This document shows, in pieces, positions 13,798 to 22,183 of a stretch of DNA of 64,000 bases. The notes beneath the pieces were generated by a model. That model saw only the letters and a list, made by a program, of their open reading frames with translations. It was not told the origin of the DNA and made no database searches. Origin of the DNA: JADJPO01 sp963724535 (GTDB taxonomy: Bacteria; Actinomycetota; Actinomycetes; Actinomycetales; Kineosporiaceae); NCBI GenBank assembly GCA_963724535.1, contig CAVRVD010000001.1, positions 62,001 through 126,000 on the forward strand. Reading direction: 5' to 3'. Position 1 is the stretch's first letter. Every line of letters starts with the position of its first letter. The position numbers and the translations under genes were made by a program.

Positions 13798-16523
13798 TCG
13801 ACCGTCGACGCTGTCTCGGAATGTGAGACGTTGGGTCCGCTCCGTCGGGCGTCGTCGACAAGGCTGACCGGCGGCCCGTCGAGGACGTCACGCAGCGCCT
13901 CGGGGGTCAGCGCCTGGTACAGGGCGAACCCCTGCCCGGCCCAGGCACCCAGGTCACGCACCATCCGGGCCAGAGCCAGGGACTCGATGCCCTCGCAGAC
14001 CACCTGCAGGCCGAGGCCGCGGGCGGCACCGATCACCGCCCTCACCACCGTGGTCGCCCGGTCGTCGCTGCCGACCCCGGCCAGCAGGGTGCGGTCGATC
14101 TTCACCGTCGTGACCGGCATCCGGCGCAGGTAGGACAGCGAGGAGTACCCCGAGCCGAAGTCGTCGATCGCCAGCTGGACGCCATGGCCTCGCAGCGTGG
14201 TGATCGTCTCGTGGGCCTGGTCGCCCTCGCCGAGCAGCTGCCCCTCGGTGATCTCGATCACCAGACGGTCGGCCGGCAGCCTGGCCGCCCGCAGCGCGTG
14301 CAGCACGGCTTGGTCGAAGGTCGGGTCGGACAGCTGGCGCACCGACATGTTGACGGTCACCCGCACCCGGTGCCGCATCCGCTGCCACAGCGCGGCCTGG
14401 TGGGTGGCCTCGGCCAGCACCCAGCGGCCCAGCGCGTCGATCTCGCCGGTGCCCTCGGCCACCTCGACCAGCTCCGCCGGGGAGACCAGCCCGGCCAGGC
14501 CGGCCAGCGACCCCGGGTCGGTCCCGCCGACGTCCTCCGGCCCCGACCGGGGCAGCCGGATCAGGGCCTCGGCCCCCACGATGACCCCGTCGGCCAGCCG
14601 GACGATGGGCTGGTAGGCCAGCGCCAGCCGCCCGGTCTCCAGCGCCCGGCGCAGGCCGATGGCGATGTCGACCCGCCGTCGCGCGGCCTCCTCGAGCCGG
14701 GCCTCCCAGTGCCGCACCCGGAACCGACCGGACTCCTTGGCCGCGAACATGGCGATGTCCGCCCGGTGCAGCAACCCGGCCGCTGCTCCGGTCTGCGCAG
14801 CGGTGCCCTCGGCCGAGGACGACGAGGTGTCGTCGGTTTCGCGCTGCCGGCTGCCGTCGTCCGTGGCGGCGACGCCGACGCTGGCCCCCAACCGCACCGC
14901 CCGGTCGGCCACCGAGAAGGTCGGCCGTATGGCCACCAGCACCGCGTCCCCGGCACTCATCGCCTGCTGCATCGTCATGCCGCGCAGCGCGATCACGAAC
15001 TCGTCCCCGCCGCTGCGGGCGACCAGGCTGTCGGCGGGCTGGCTGGTGGCCACCCGCATCAGCCGTTGCGCCACCTCCACCAGGACGGCGTCCCCGGCGG
15101 CGTGCCCGAACCGGTCGTTGACGGCCTTGAAACCGTCCAGGTCGACGTACAGGACGGCGACCCCGACGCCGGCGTCCAGCCACTGACCCAGCTCGGAGAC
15201 CAGGTGCGAGCGGTTGGCGAGTCCGGTCATCTGGTCGAACCGGGTCATTGCCACCAGACGCTCGCGCAGCTCGACGGACTCGGTGACGTCGGACAGGTTG
15301 GCCACAGCACCGCCGGGGACGCGGCGCAGCCGCAGCTCGACGGTGCCGGTGCCGGGGTCGGCGAGGGTGAACTCGGTCCGGGCTTCGTCGCGGATCCCCT
15401 GGACGACGTCGAGCACCGCCGCGCGCACGTCGATCCGATCCTCGACGTCGGCCAAGGCCACCACGTCGGTACCGACCAGGGCCTCCGGGGGGCGGCTGAG
15501 CAGGGTCCGGGCGGCGTCGTTGACCGCGATCACCCGGCCGGTCTCGTCCAGGCCGACGATCACATCGCCGGAGTTGGCCGCCATCGCCGCCAGTCGGGCC
15601 CGGGAGTAGGACAGCTCGGCGGTGAGCTGGTCGTTCTCCCGCGCGGTGAGCACCTGGCTGGCCAGCAGGCTGGCCAGCAGCGCGCCACCGAGGACGGCGC
15701 CGACCACGTCCACCCCGCCGGCCGCCGGCCAGCCGGCGCGCAGGACCAGGGCCAGGATCGCCACCGCGGCGACCAGCGAGGGCGCCAACCGCTCGGACAG
15801 ACCGGCCCGCCGGGCCGGGCCGGCCGGCCGGGGTCGCGGTCGGGCGACCACCGCCGCGGCGGCCGCGGCCAGGTAGCCGAGCACCGACGCCACCACGGCC
15901 ACGCGGTCCCCCCGGGCGCCGCCCAGGACCGCCGACCAGCCGGAGACCGCCATTGCGCCGGCCGCCACCGCGCCCCAGCCGAGAGCGGCGTGGAAGCGGC
16001 CGTCGACGACCAGGGACGGGCTGACCGCCCGGGCCCGCAGCACCAGGGTGAGCAGGGTCGCGGCGACCACGGCCGTGGTCAGCGGCCTGGCCACGTCCAG
16101 ATGCCCGCGGCCGGCGCCGGTCAACCCCCACAGCACGGTGACCGCACCGACCCCGACCACCGTCGAGTCGACCACCACCGGCAACAACCGTCCGGCCAGT
16201 ACCACGCGCCGGGTGGCCTCGGCCACGGCGAGGACGACCAGGACGGCCGCTGTGGTGGAGACCACCCAGCCGACCGCCACCAGCAGGGGGTCGTACTCAC
16301 TGGCAGCCCCGTTGAGACGGGCCACCCAGAGCAGGTGCCCGACGGTGGACAGCACGGCCCACCCGGTCACCGACCTGACCTCGCGGCGGCCGAACGGTTC
16401 CGGGTGGGAGGCGCGGTCGGCCCACGTGGCTGCCGCAACGGCGGCCGCGACCGTCACCACCCATCCGGCGACCGCCGGATCGGTGAGCCAGGAGCTCGCC
16501 GACCCCCAGTCCATCGACCTCAC
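13794..16523 (-). CDS. Membrane-anchored PAS-GGDEF-EAL cyclic-di-GMP protein
   Basis: A 909-residue protein. Residues 1-295 contain roughly eight hydrophobic membrane segments. About 305-415 is a PAS-like domain (GDVIVGLDETGRVIAVNDAA). A GGDEF diguanylate cyclase follows (FDQMTGLANR, intact SGGDEF near 504-509). An EAL phosphodiesterase domain comes last (AEALIRL near 651-657, DDFGSGYSSLSYLR). Both active-site signatures are intact, so it could make or break c-di-GMP. No RxxD inhibitory site is seen before GGDEF. The GGDEF domain carries a Ser/Thr/Glu-rich insert near 555-583. It lies between ilvD and ilvB but probably has a separate role. Confidence 0.9.
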   Translation of the reverse strand: MRSMDWGSASSWLTDPAVAGWVVTVAAAVAAATWADRASHPEPFGRREVRSVTGWAVLSTVGHLLWVARLNGAASEYDPLLVAVGWVVSTTAAVLVVLAVAEATRRVVLAGRLLPVVVDSTVVGVGAVTVLWGLTGAGRGHLDVARPLTTAVVAATLLTLVLRARAVSPSLVVDGRFHAALGWGAVAAGAMAVSGWSAVLGGARGDRVAVVASVLGYLAAAAAAVVARPRPRPAGPARRAGLSERLAPSLVAAVAILALVLRAGWPAAGGVDVVGAVLGGALLASLLASQVLTARENDQLTAELSYSRARLAAMAANSGDVIVGLDETGRVIAVNDAARTLLSRPPEALVGTDVVALADVEDRIDVRAAVLDVVQGIRDEARTEFTLADPGTGTVELRLRRVPGGAVANLSDVTESVELRERLVAMTRFDQMTGLANRSHLVSELGQWLDAGVGVAVLYVDLDGFKAVNDRFGHAAGDAVLVEVAQRLMRVATSQPADSLVARSGGDEFVIALRGMTMQQAMSAGDAVLVAIRPTFSVADRAVRLGASVGVAATDDGSRQRETDDTSSSSAEGTAAQTGAAAGLLHRADIAMFAAKESGRFRVRHWEARLEEAARRRVDIAIGLRRALETGRLALAYQPIVRLADGVIVGAEALIRLPRSGPEDVGGTDPGSLAGLAGLVSPAELVEVAEGTGEIDALGRWVLAEATHQAALWQRMRHRVRVTVNMSVRQLSDPTFDQAVLHALRAARLPADRLVIEITEGQLLGEGDQAHETITTLRGHGVQLAIDDFGSGYSSLSYLRRMPVTTVKIDRTLLAGVGSDDRATTVVRAVIGAARGLGLQVVCEGIESLALARMVRDLGAWAGQGFALYQALTPEALRDVLDGPPVSLVDDARRSGPNVSHSETASTVD

Positions 16524-16583
16524 CGTCCGTGGTCGTCGCCGGCCCGTCCTGGTGACCGGTCGGCCCTGTCCGGCGGCCAGTCT

Positions 16584-16640
16584 GCCGTCAGTCGACGGCC
16601 GCCGTCAGGAATAGCCGCCGTCAGCGACAACCGCCGTCAG
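16584..16640. repeat. Four GCCGTCAG motifs at 16-17-bp spacing
   Basis: GCCGTCAG occurs at 16584, 16601, 16617 and 16633 in the 138-nt gap between ilvD and the GGDEF-EAL gene. The regular spacing suggests a decayed tandem repeat or a repeated binding site. The sequences between copies differ. Confidence 0.6.
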
Positions 16641-16661
16641 CCGGCCGTCGCCCTGGCGGGG

Positions 16662-18374
16662 TCAGTCACACACCGCTCCTGCCGAGGCCGAGCCGACCAA
16701 GCGGGCGTACTTGGCCAGCACGCCCCGGGTGTACCGCGGCGGCAGTGGCTGCCAGCCCTCGGCCCGGCCGGCCAGCTCCGCGGCGTCCACCAGCAGGTCG
16801 AGCAGGCCGCCGGCCACGTCGAGGCGGATGCGGTCACCGTCGCGGACGTGGGCGATCGGGCCACCGTCGACGGCCTCGGGGGCGATGTGGCCGACGCACA
16901 GCCCGGTGGTGCCGCCCGAGAAGCGTCCGTCGGTGACCAGCAGCACGTCCTTGCCGAGCCCAGCACCCTTGATCGCCCCCGTGATGGCGAGCATCTCGCG
17001 CATCCCGGGACCGCCCTTGGGCCCCTCGTAGCGGATCACCACGACGTCGCCGGCGGCGATCGTGCCGTCCTCGAGGGCGTCCAGGGCGGCGCGCTCACGC
17101 TCGAAGACCCGGGCGGTGCCCTCGAAGACGTCGGAGTCGAAGCCGGCGCTCTTGACCACCGCGCCCTCCGGGGCGAACGAGCCGCGCAGCACGGTGATGC
17201 CGCCGGTGGCGTGGATCGGCTTGGACAGCTCGCGCAGCACCACGCCGTCCAGGTCGGGCGGGGCGATGTCGGCGAGGTTCTCGGCGACGGTGCGCCCGGT
17301 CACCGTCAGCGCGTCGCCATGCAGCAGCCCGGCGTCCAGCAGCGCCCGCATCACCACCGGGACGCCACCGACCCGGTCTACGTCGGTCATCACGTGCCGC
17401 CCGAACGGCTTGACGTCGGCAAGATGTGGCACCTTCGCACCGATCTGGGTGAAGTCGTCCAGGCTGAGGGCGACGTCGGCCTCGTGGGCGATGGCGAGCA
17501 GGTGCAGCACGGCATTGGTCGAGCCGCCGAAGGCCATCACGACGGCGATCGCGTTCTCGAACGCCGCGCGGGTCAGGACGTCCCGAGCGGTGATCCCCTG
17601 CCGCAGCATCTCGACCACCGCCATGCCGGAGCGGCGGGCGTAGCCGTCCCGGCGTCGGTCGGTGGCCGGCGGCGCTGCGCTGCCGGGCAGCGACATGCCC
17701 AGCGCCTCGGCGGCGCTAGCCATGGTGTTAGCGGTGTACATACCGCCGCAGGCGCCCTCGCCGGGGCAGATGGCCCGCTCGATCGCGTCGACGTCCGCCC
17801 GGGACATCAGTCCCCGGGCGCAGGCGCCGACCGCCTCGAAGGCGTCGATGATGGTGACCTCGCGCTCGGAGCCGTCGGACAGCTTGGCGATGCCCGGCAG
17901 GATCGACCCGGCGTAGAGGAAGACCGCGGCCAGGTCCAGCCGGGCCGCCGCCATCAGCATCCCGGGCAGCGACTTGTCGCAGCCGGCCAGCAGGACGGCG
18001 CCGTCCAGCCGCTCGGCCTGCATCACCGTTTCGACGCTGTCGGCGATCACCTCCCTGCTGACCAGCGAGAAGTGCATGCCTTCGTGACCCATCGAGATGC
18101 CGTCGCTGACGCTGATCGTGCCGAACTCCAGCGGGTAACCGCCGGCGGCGTGCACGCCGTCCTTGCTGGCCTTGGCCAGCCGGTCCAGGCTCAGGTTGCA
18201 CGGGGTGATCTCGTTCCAGGAGCTGGCCACCCCGATCTGCGGCTTGGCGAAGTCCTCGTCGCCCATCCCGACGGCGCGCAGCATGCCGCGGGCGGCGGCC
18301 TTCTCCAACCCGTCGGTGACGGCACGGCTGCGGGGCTTGATGTCGGGGGCGGTCTGCGATGTCGGCTCGGTCAC
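16662..18374 (-). CDS. ilvD: Dihydroxy-acid dehydratase
   Basis: A 570-residue Fe-S dehydratase making the 2-oxo acids of Val and Ile. The three cluster cysteines are recognisable in NEITPCNLSLD, LLAGCDKSLPGM and GEGACGGMYTANTM. The C-terminal GRFSGGTTGLCVGHIAPEA is the substrate/Mg region. GTG 18374 is chosen because TAGACT lies 7 nt upstream and the extra upstream codons are not conserved. It stands alone, separated from ilvB by the GGDEF-EAL gene, so it is controlled independently of the ilvB attenuator. Confidence 0.95.
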   Translation of the reverse strand: MTEPTSQTAPDIKPRSRAVTDGLEKAAARGMLRAVGMGDEDFAKPQIGVASSWNEITPCNLSLDRLAKASKDGVHAAGGYPLEFGTISVSDGISMGHEGMHFSLVSREVIADSVETVMQAERLDGAVLLAGCDKSLPGMLMAAARLDLAAVFLYAGSILPGIAKLSDGSEREVTIIDAFEAVGACARGLMSRADVDAIERAICPGEGACGGMYTANTMASAAEALGMSLPGSAAPPATDRRRDGYARRSGMAVVEMLRQGITARDVLTRAAFENAIAVVMAFGGSTNAVLHLLAIAHEADVALSLDDFTQIGAKVPHLADVKPFGRHVMTDVDRVGGVPVVMRALLDAGLLHGDALTVTGRTVAENLADIAPPDLDGVVLRELSKPIHATGGITVLRGSFAPEGAVVKSAGFDSDVFEGTARVFERERAALDALEDGTIAAGDVVVIRYEGPKGGPGMREMLAITGAIKGAGLGKDVLLVTDGRFSGGTTGLCVGHIAPEAVDGGPIAHVRDGDRIRLDVAGGLLDLLVDAAELAGRAEGWQPLPPRYTRGVLAKYARLVGSASAGAVCD

Positions 18375-18381
18375 GCCTGTG

Positions 18382-18387
18382 AGTCTA
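18382..18387 (-). promoter_or_regulatory. -10 box of ilvD (leaderless pattern)
   Basis: TAGACT lies 7 nt before the ilvD GTG, so the mRNA would begin at or within a base or two of the start codon. No ribosome-binding sequence lies between them. Confidence 0.55.
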
Positions 18388-18403
18388 GAACCGGCCGGAC
18401 GCC

Positions 18404-18760
18404 TCACTCCTGGGCCCGGGTGCGCTCCGGCGGGGCGAACACCACCACCACGCGGAAGTCCTTCTGCACGTTGACGAACCGGTGAGCAACGCCGGCCGGC
18501 ACGACGAGCACGGCGCCGACGCTGGCGGGCAGGTCGCCCTCCGCGGTGGTCAACACCGCCGCACCGGAGACGACGATGTACACCTCGTCCTCGGTGTGCG
18601 GCGACTGCGGGTCTTCGCCGCCCTCGGGGATGGCGTAGGTGCCCACCGACAGGTCGGCGGTACGGAACTGCTCGACGTAGTGGGCCTCTCCCCCGGCCAC
18701 CACATCGAAGGCGTGGAGGGTGGTGGCACCAGGTCGTGGTGCTCGGGACTGCGCGGTCAT
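18404..18760 (-). CDS. Small cupin-domain protein
   Basis: A 118-residue single cupin: motif 1 is in GGEDPQSPHTEDEVYIVVSG, and motif 2 is in LVVPAGVAHRFVNV with the usual proline, glycine and histidine. The H-x-E-x(5)-E pattern suggests a bound metal. The substrate is unknown. The start is ATG 18760, where TAGGGT sits 6 nt upstream; a GTG 3 nt earlier is possible. It is divergent from the CbiX-like gene across only 36 nt and ends 29 nt before ilvD. Confidence 0.8.
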   Translation of the reverse strand: MTAQSRAPRPGATTLHAFDVVAGGEAHYVEQFRTADLSVGTYAIPEGGEDPQSPHTEDEVYIVVSGAAVLTTAEGDLPASVGAVLVVPAGVAHRFVNVQKDFRVVVVFAPPERTRAQE

Positions 18761-18766
18761 CACCCC

Positions 18767-18790
18767 ACCCTAGGTGGCGGCGGGGACAAT
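18767..18790. promoter_or_regulatory. Face-to-face promoters of the cupin and CbiX-like genes
   Basis: The 36-nt divergent gap holds TAGGGT on the minus strand (18767-18772, 6 nt before the cupin ATG) and GACAAT on the plus strand (18785-18790, 6 nt before the CbiX GTG). The two polymerases would overlap, so the genes may compete for transcription. Confidence 0.5.
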
Positions 18791-18796
18791 GGCGCC

Positions 18797-19552
18797 GTGT
18801 TCACACCGGTGCTGATCGGCTGCGCCCACGGCACTCGGGATCCGGCCGGCCGGCGGGCGATGGCCCGGCTGCGGCTCGACGTCGCGGCCCGCCGTCCGGG
18901 TCTGACGGTGCTGGCGGCCAATGTCGACGTGCAGAAGCCGGACCTGGACGCCGTGGTGGCTCGGGTCGTCGCCGACGGGCGGGCCGCGGTGGTGGTGCCG
19001 CTGCTGCTGTCGACCGGCTACCACATGGCCGTCGACGTGGCTCGAGCCGTCGAGCGGGGCCGGGCCCTGGGCGGTGACGTACGGGCCGCCCCGGCCCTGG
19101 GGCCGGACCCGGCGCTCGTCGAGGTGCTGACCGAGCGGCTCGACGATTGCGGCACCGGGCCGGACGAGCCGGTGCTGCTGGCCGCGGCCGGGTCCAGTGA
19201 CCCGCGGGCGGGGGCGGACGTCGAGACGGTCGCCGCAGCCCTGGCCGCCCGCCGCCGGGGCCCGGTCTCGGCGGGCTACCTGTCGGCGGCCGCGCCGACC
19301 GTGGTCGAGGAGCTGGTCCGGCTCAGCCGCGCCGGTCCGGTCAGCGTGGCCGGCTACCTGTTGGCCCCCGGCTTCTTCGCCGACCGGCTGCGCCGGGTGG
19401 CGGCCGAGCACGGCGTGGACCGGGTCAGCGCACCGCTGGCCCCGCACCCGATGCTGGCCGAGCTGGCGCTGCGGCGCTTCGACGAGGCCTGCCGCGCAGG
19501 CGGACCCCGGGCGGTAGCTCTCGACAGGCCGCATGTCCCCGAGGGCGGTTAG
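18797..19552 (+). CDS. Sirohydrochlorin chelatase/CbiX-like protein
   Basis: A 251-residue two-lobed chelatase of the CbiX/SirB family, which inserts Co or Fe into sirohydrochlorin. The first lobe has LIGCAHGTRDPAGRRAM with the metal-binding histidine, and VVPLLLSTGYHM supplies another. In the second lobe the equivalent position is LLAAAGSSDPRAGAD, where serine replaces histidine. This is usual for asymmetric two-lobed forms. The GTG at 18797 follows GACAAT by 6 nt. No other cobalamin or siroheme gene is adjacent. The next genes are oxidoreductases. Confidence 0.85.
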   Translation: MFTPVLIGCAHGTRDPAGRRAMARLRLDVAARRPGLTVLAANVDVQKPDLDAVVARVVADGRAAVVVPLLLSTGYHMAVDVARAVERGRALGGDVRAAPALGPDPALVEVLTERLDDCGTGPDEPVLLAAAGSSDPRAGADVETVAAALAARRRGPVSAGYLSAAAPTVVEELVRLSRAGPVSVAGYLLAPGFFADRLRRVAAEHGVDRVSAPLAPHPMLAELALRRFDEACRAGGPRAVALDRPHVPEGG

Positions 19553-19555
19553 CCT
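19550..19555 (+). promoter_or_regulatory. -10 box of the long Gfo/Idh/MocA gene
   Basis: TAGCCT lies 7 nt upstream of GTG 19563, overlapping the stop codon of the CbiX-like gene. It supports a leaderless start at 19563 over an in-frame ATG at 19533 that overlaps the previous gene by 20 nt. Confidence 0.5.
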
Positions 19556-19562
19556 CGCTGAC

Positions 19563-21209
19563 GTGGCATCGACGTCCTGGCACGTACAGCTGACCGACCC
19601 GGAACTGGCCGAGGCCGTCCGTGGCCTGCGACCGGTCGTCGACGCCGCGCTGCCCGATGACACCGACGCCCTGCTGGTCTGGGCGGACTCACCCGTACCC
19701 GAGCGGGTGCGGGCGGCGGTCGCCGAACGGGTCCGGACCCGGCGGCTCGTCGTCCTGGCCGGACCGACCCTGGAACAGGCCGACCCCGACGGCCGGCTGG
19801 CCGAGGCCGCCGGCCTGGTGCCGGGGACCGCCACCCCGAGCCACGACCTGCGAGTCCGGCCCGGGACGCACGGTCAGCTGCTCGCGGGTCGGCTGCTGGA
19901 CCACGCCCACGGCGGCGCCGCGCACCTGGGCGAGCACGTGCACGTCCGGGACCGGGTGCTCACTGTCGACAAGAGCGCGGCTGACGTCGAGGTGCTGCTG
20001 GTCGCCCAGCTCGGGCTGACCCCGCACCCGGTCGCCACCTGGCGTCCGGCCACCGGGGTACTGGCCTGGACCCTGGGGACCACGGCGGAGGCGGTCGCGG
20101 CGCGCAGCGCGGTCCGGGCCCTGCTGCTGGCGCTGCGCCAGGTGCTCGCCCTGGGCGAGCCGGCCCCGGTCCGGGTCGGGCTCCTCGGTTACGGCGCGAT
20201 CGGGCACGAGCACAGCCGAGCCGTCCGGAGCACCCCGGGCCTGCGGCTGACCGCGATCGCCGACCCGGCCCCGGACCGGCTCGCGGCGGCGCGGGGGGCG
20301 GCGCCCGAGGTGCGCACCCACGCCGACGGCGAAGGCCTGCTGGCGGACGACACGGTGGACCTGCTGGTGGTCTCCACACCGCCGAATACCCACGCGAAGT
20401 GGGCGTTGCGGGCGTTGCGGTCCGGCCGGCACGTGGTCGTCGAGAAGCCCTTCGCGATCACCACGGAGCAGGCCGACGAGATCCTCGCCGCCGCGGCGGC
20501 GGGGGGTCGATACGCCGCGGTCTACCAGAACCGCCGATTCGACCCCGACCACCTGGCCCTGCGGCGGGTGGTCCGGTCCGGAGCGATCGGCGAGGTGTTC
20601 CACCTGGAGGCCTTCGTCGGTGGCTATGGGCACCCCTGCAACCTGTGGCACTCCGACGCCGAGGTCTCCGGCGGCGCGTTCTACGACTGGGGCGCGCACA
20701 CCCTGGACCAGATCCTGGACCTGGTCACCGAGCCGGTGGAGTCGGTGACCGCGGCCGAGCACAAGCGGGTCTGGCTCGATGTGACCAACGCCGACCACTC
20801 CCGCCTCACGCTGCACTTCGCCTCCGGAGCCGAAGCCACCTTCGTCTACTCCGACCTGGCCGCCGCGCTCAAGCCGCGCTGGTACGTGCTCGGCACCCGC
20901 GGTGCGGTTGTCGGGCACTGGCGCACCGAGCGGGTGATCGCCCGCTCCGACATCGGCACCCTGGCCGAGGACGTCCTCGCTCCGGCCGACTCTCCACCCC
21001 TGCTAGATCTGCACGCACCCGACGGGTCGGTGACCCGGTTGGCCACCCCGCCGGCGCCCCCGTACGCCTTCCACACCGAGCTCGCCGACGCCCTGTTGCT
21101 CGGGTTGCCGGCCTCGGTGACCGGGGCGCAGTCCCGGCAGGTGCTCGCCGTCATGGAGGCGGCCACGGCCTCGGCCCGCGCCGGCGGGCGCCCGGTACGG
21201 CCACGGTGA
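19563..21209 (+). CDS. Gfo/Idh/MocA oxidoreductase with ~200-residue N-terminal extension
   Basis: A 548-residue protein. From about residue 200 it is a standard Gfo/Idh/MocA enzyme: NAD motif RVGLLGYGAIGHEHSRAV, then HVVVEKPFAITTEQADE with the conserved EKP lysine, and a C-terminal beta-sheet domain with GGAFYDWGAHTLDQILDL. The first ~200 residues (WHVQLTDPELAEAVRG, LLVWADSPVPERVRAAV, LVVLAGPT) resemble a flavodoxin/amidotransferase-like fold such as ThuA, but this is not certain. Substrates are probably sugars or cyclitols. It overlaps the next oxidoreductase by GTGA. Confidence 0.8.
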   Translation: MASTSWHVQLTDPELAEAVRGLRPVVDAALPDDTDALLVWADSPVPERVRAAVAERVRTRRLVVLAGPTLEQADPDGRLAEAAGLVPGTATPSHDLRVRPGTHGQLLAGRLLDHAHGGAAHLGEHVHVRDRVLTVDKSAADVEVLLVAQLGLTPHPVATWRPATGVLAWTLGTTAEAVAARSAVRALLLALRQVLALGEPAPVRVGLLGYGAIGHEHSRAVRSTPGLRLTAIADPAPDRLAAARGAAPEVRTHADGEGLLADDTVDLLVVSTPPNTHAKWALRALRSGRHVVVEKPFAITTEQADEILAAAAAGGRYAAVYQNRRFDPDHLALRRVVRSGAIGEVFHLEAFVGGYGHPCNLWHSDAEVSGGAFYDWGAHTLDQILDLVTEPVESVTAAEHKRVWLDVTNADHSRLTLHFASGAEATFVYSDLAAALKPRWYVLGTRGAVVGHWRTERVIARSDIGTLAEDVLAPADSPPLLDLHAPDGSVTRLATPPAPPYAFHTELADALLLGLPASVTGAQSRQVLAVMEAATASARAGGRPVRPR

Positions 21210-22183
21210 GCCTGCGGATCGGCTTCCTCGGCGCGGGGTTCATTGCGCACCGGGCCCTCGGCCCGGCGGTGCACGCCGCGAACGGGGTGGTGCTGCAGGC
21301 GGTCGCGGCACGGCAGGAGCAGCGGGCCCGAGCCCTGGAGCCGGTCGGCCGCAGCTACGCCGGGGCCGACGCCTACGCCGCGCTGCTCGCCGACCCGGAC
21401 GTCGACGCGGTCTACATCAGCCTGAGCAACGAGGCCCACGAACCGTGGACCCTGGCGGCGCTGGCCGCAGGCAAGCACGTGCTGTGCGAGAAGCCGCTCG
21501 GCCTGGACGTCGACCAGGTGCGGCGGATGCACGACGCCGCCGATGCCGCGGGACTGGTTCTGCTGGAAGGGTTCTTCTACCGATGGCACCCGCGGATGCA
21601 CAGGATCGGGGAGCTGGTCGACGCCGGCGACCTCGGACCGGTGCGCGAGCTGCGTTCGCAGTTCTGCTTCGACGGCGGCGAGGGGTTGGTCGCCAACTAC
21701 CGCCTCGAGCCCGAGCGGGGCGGCGGCGCGCTCTACGACGTCGGGGTGTACCCGCTCTCCGCAGCACACGCCCTGCTCGGCGCCGACCTTTCGGTGACAT
21801 CGGCTCAGGTCGACATCGGGCCCACCGGGGTCGACCTGCGCTGCACCGCGGAGCTGGTGGCCCCATCCGGGGCATCGGTCCAGATCGGCTGCGCCATCTC
21901 CGGCCCGACCGGGCAGTCGCTGCGCATCGACGGCGGCGCCGGCTGGGTGGCCACCGGTGAGGGCGAGACGTTCACGAGCTGGCACGCGCCGTCCAGCCTC
22001 GAGCTGGGTACGCCGGTCGGCGGTGAGCAGGTCGAGCACTTCGAGCCGGTCGACCCCTACCGGCTGATGGTCGAGGGCTTCGCCGCCGCGGTGCGCGGCT
22101 GCGCGGCGCTGCCGGTCACCCGGAAAGATTCGATCGCCGTGTCGGCCACCCTGGCTGCCGTCCGGCGCCGGGCACGGCCATGA
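21206..22183 (+). CDS. Gfo/Idh/MocA family oxidoreductase
   Basis: A 325-residue NAD(P)-dependent oxidoreductase. It has RIGFLGAGFIAHRAL at the N-terminus, LSNEAHEPWTLAALAAGKHV then CEKPLGLDVDQVR with the catalytic lysine, and FFYRWHPRMH and GGGALYDVGVYPLSAAHALL in the substrate domain, as in trans-dihydrodiol or glucose-fructose oxidoreductase relatives. The GTG start overlaps the previous stop and its own stop overlaps the next start, so the three-gene run is coupled. The substrate is not predictable. Confidence 0.88.
   Translation: MSLRIGFLGAGFIAHRALGPAVHAANGVVLQAVAARQEQRARALEPVGRSYAGADAYAALLADPDVDAVYISLSNEAHEPWTLAALAAGKHVLCEKPLGLDVDQVRRMHDAADAAGLVLLEGFFYRWHPRMHRIGELVDAGDLGPVRELRSQFCFDGGEGLVANYRLEPERGGGALYDVGVYPLSAAHALLGADLSVTSAQVDIGPTGVDLRCTAELVAPSGASVQIGCAISGPTGQSLRIDGGAGWVATGEGETFTSWHAPSSLELGTPVGGEQVEHFEPVDPYRLMVEGFAAAVRGCAALPVTRKDSIAVSATLAAVRRRARP

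Noticed and set aside
14184..18485. 1433-codon plus-strand open frame opposite the GGDEF-EAL and ilvD genes
   Set aside because: It is antisense to two well-supported genes, rich in Gly, Arg, His and Gln as expected of a shadow frame in GC-rich DNA, and matches no family.
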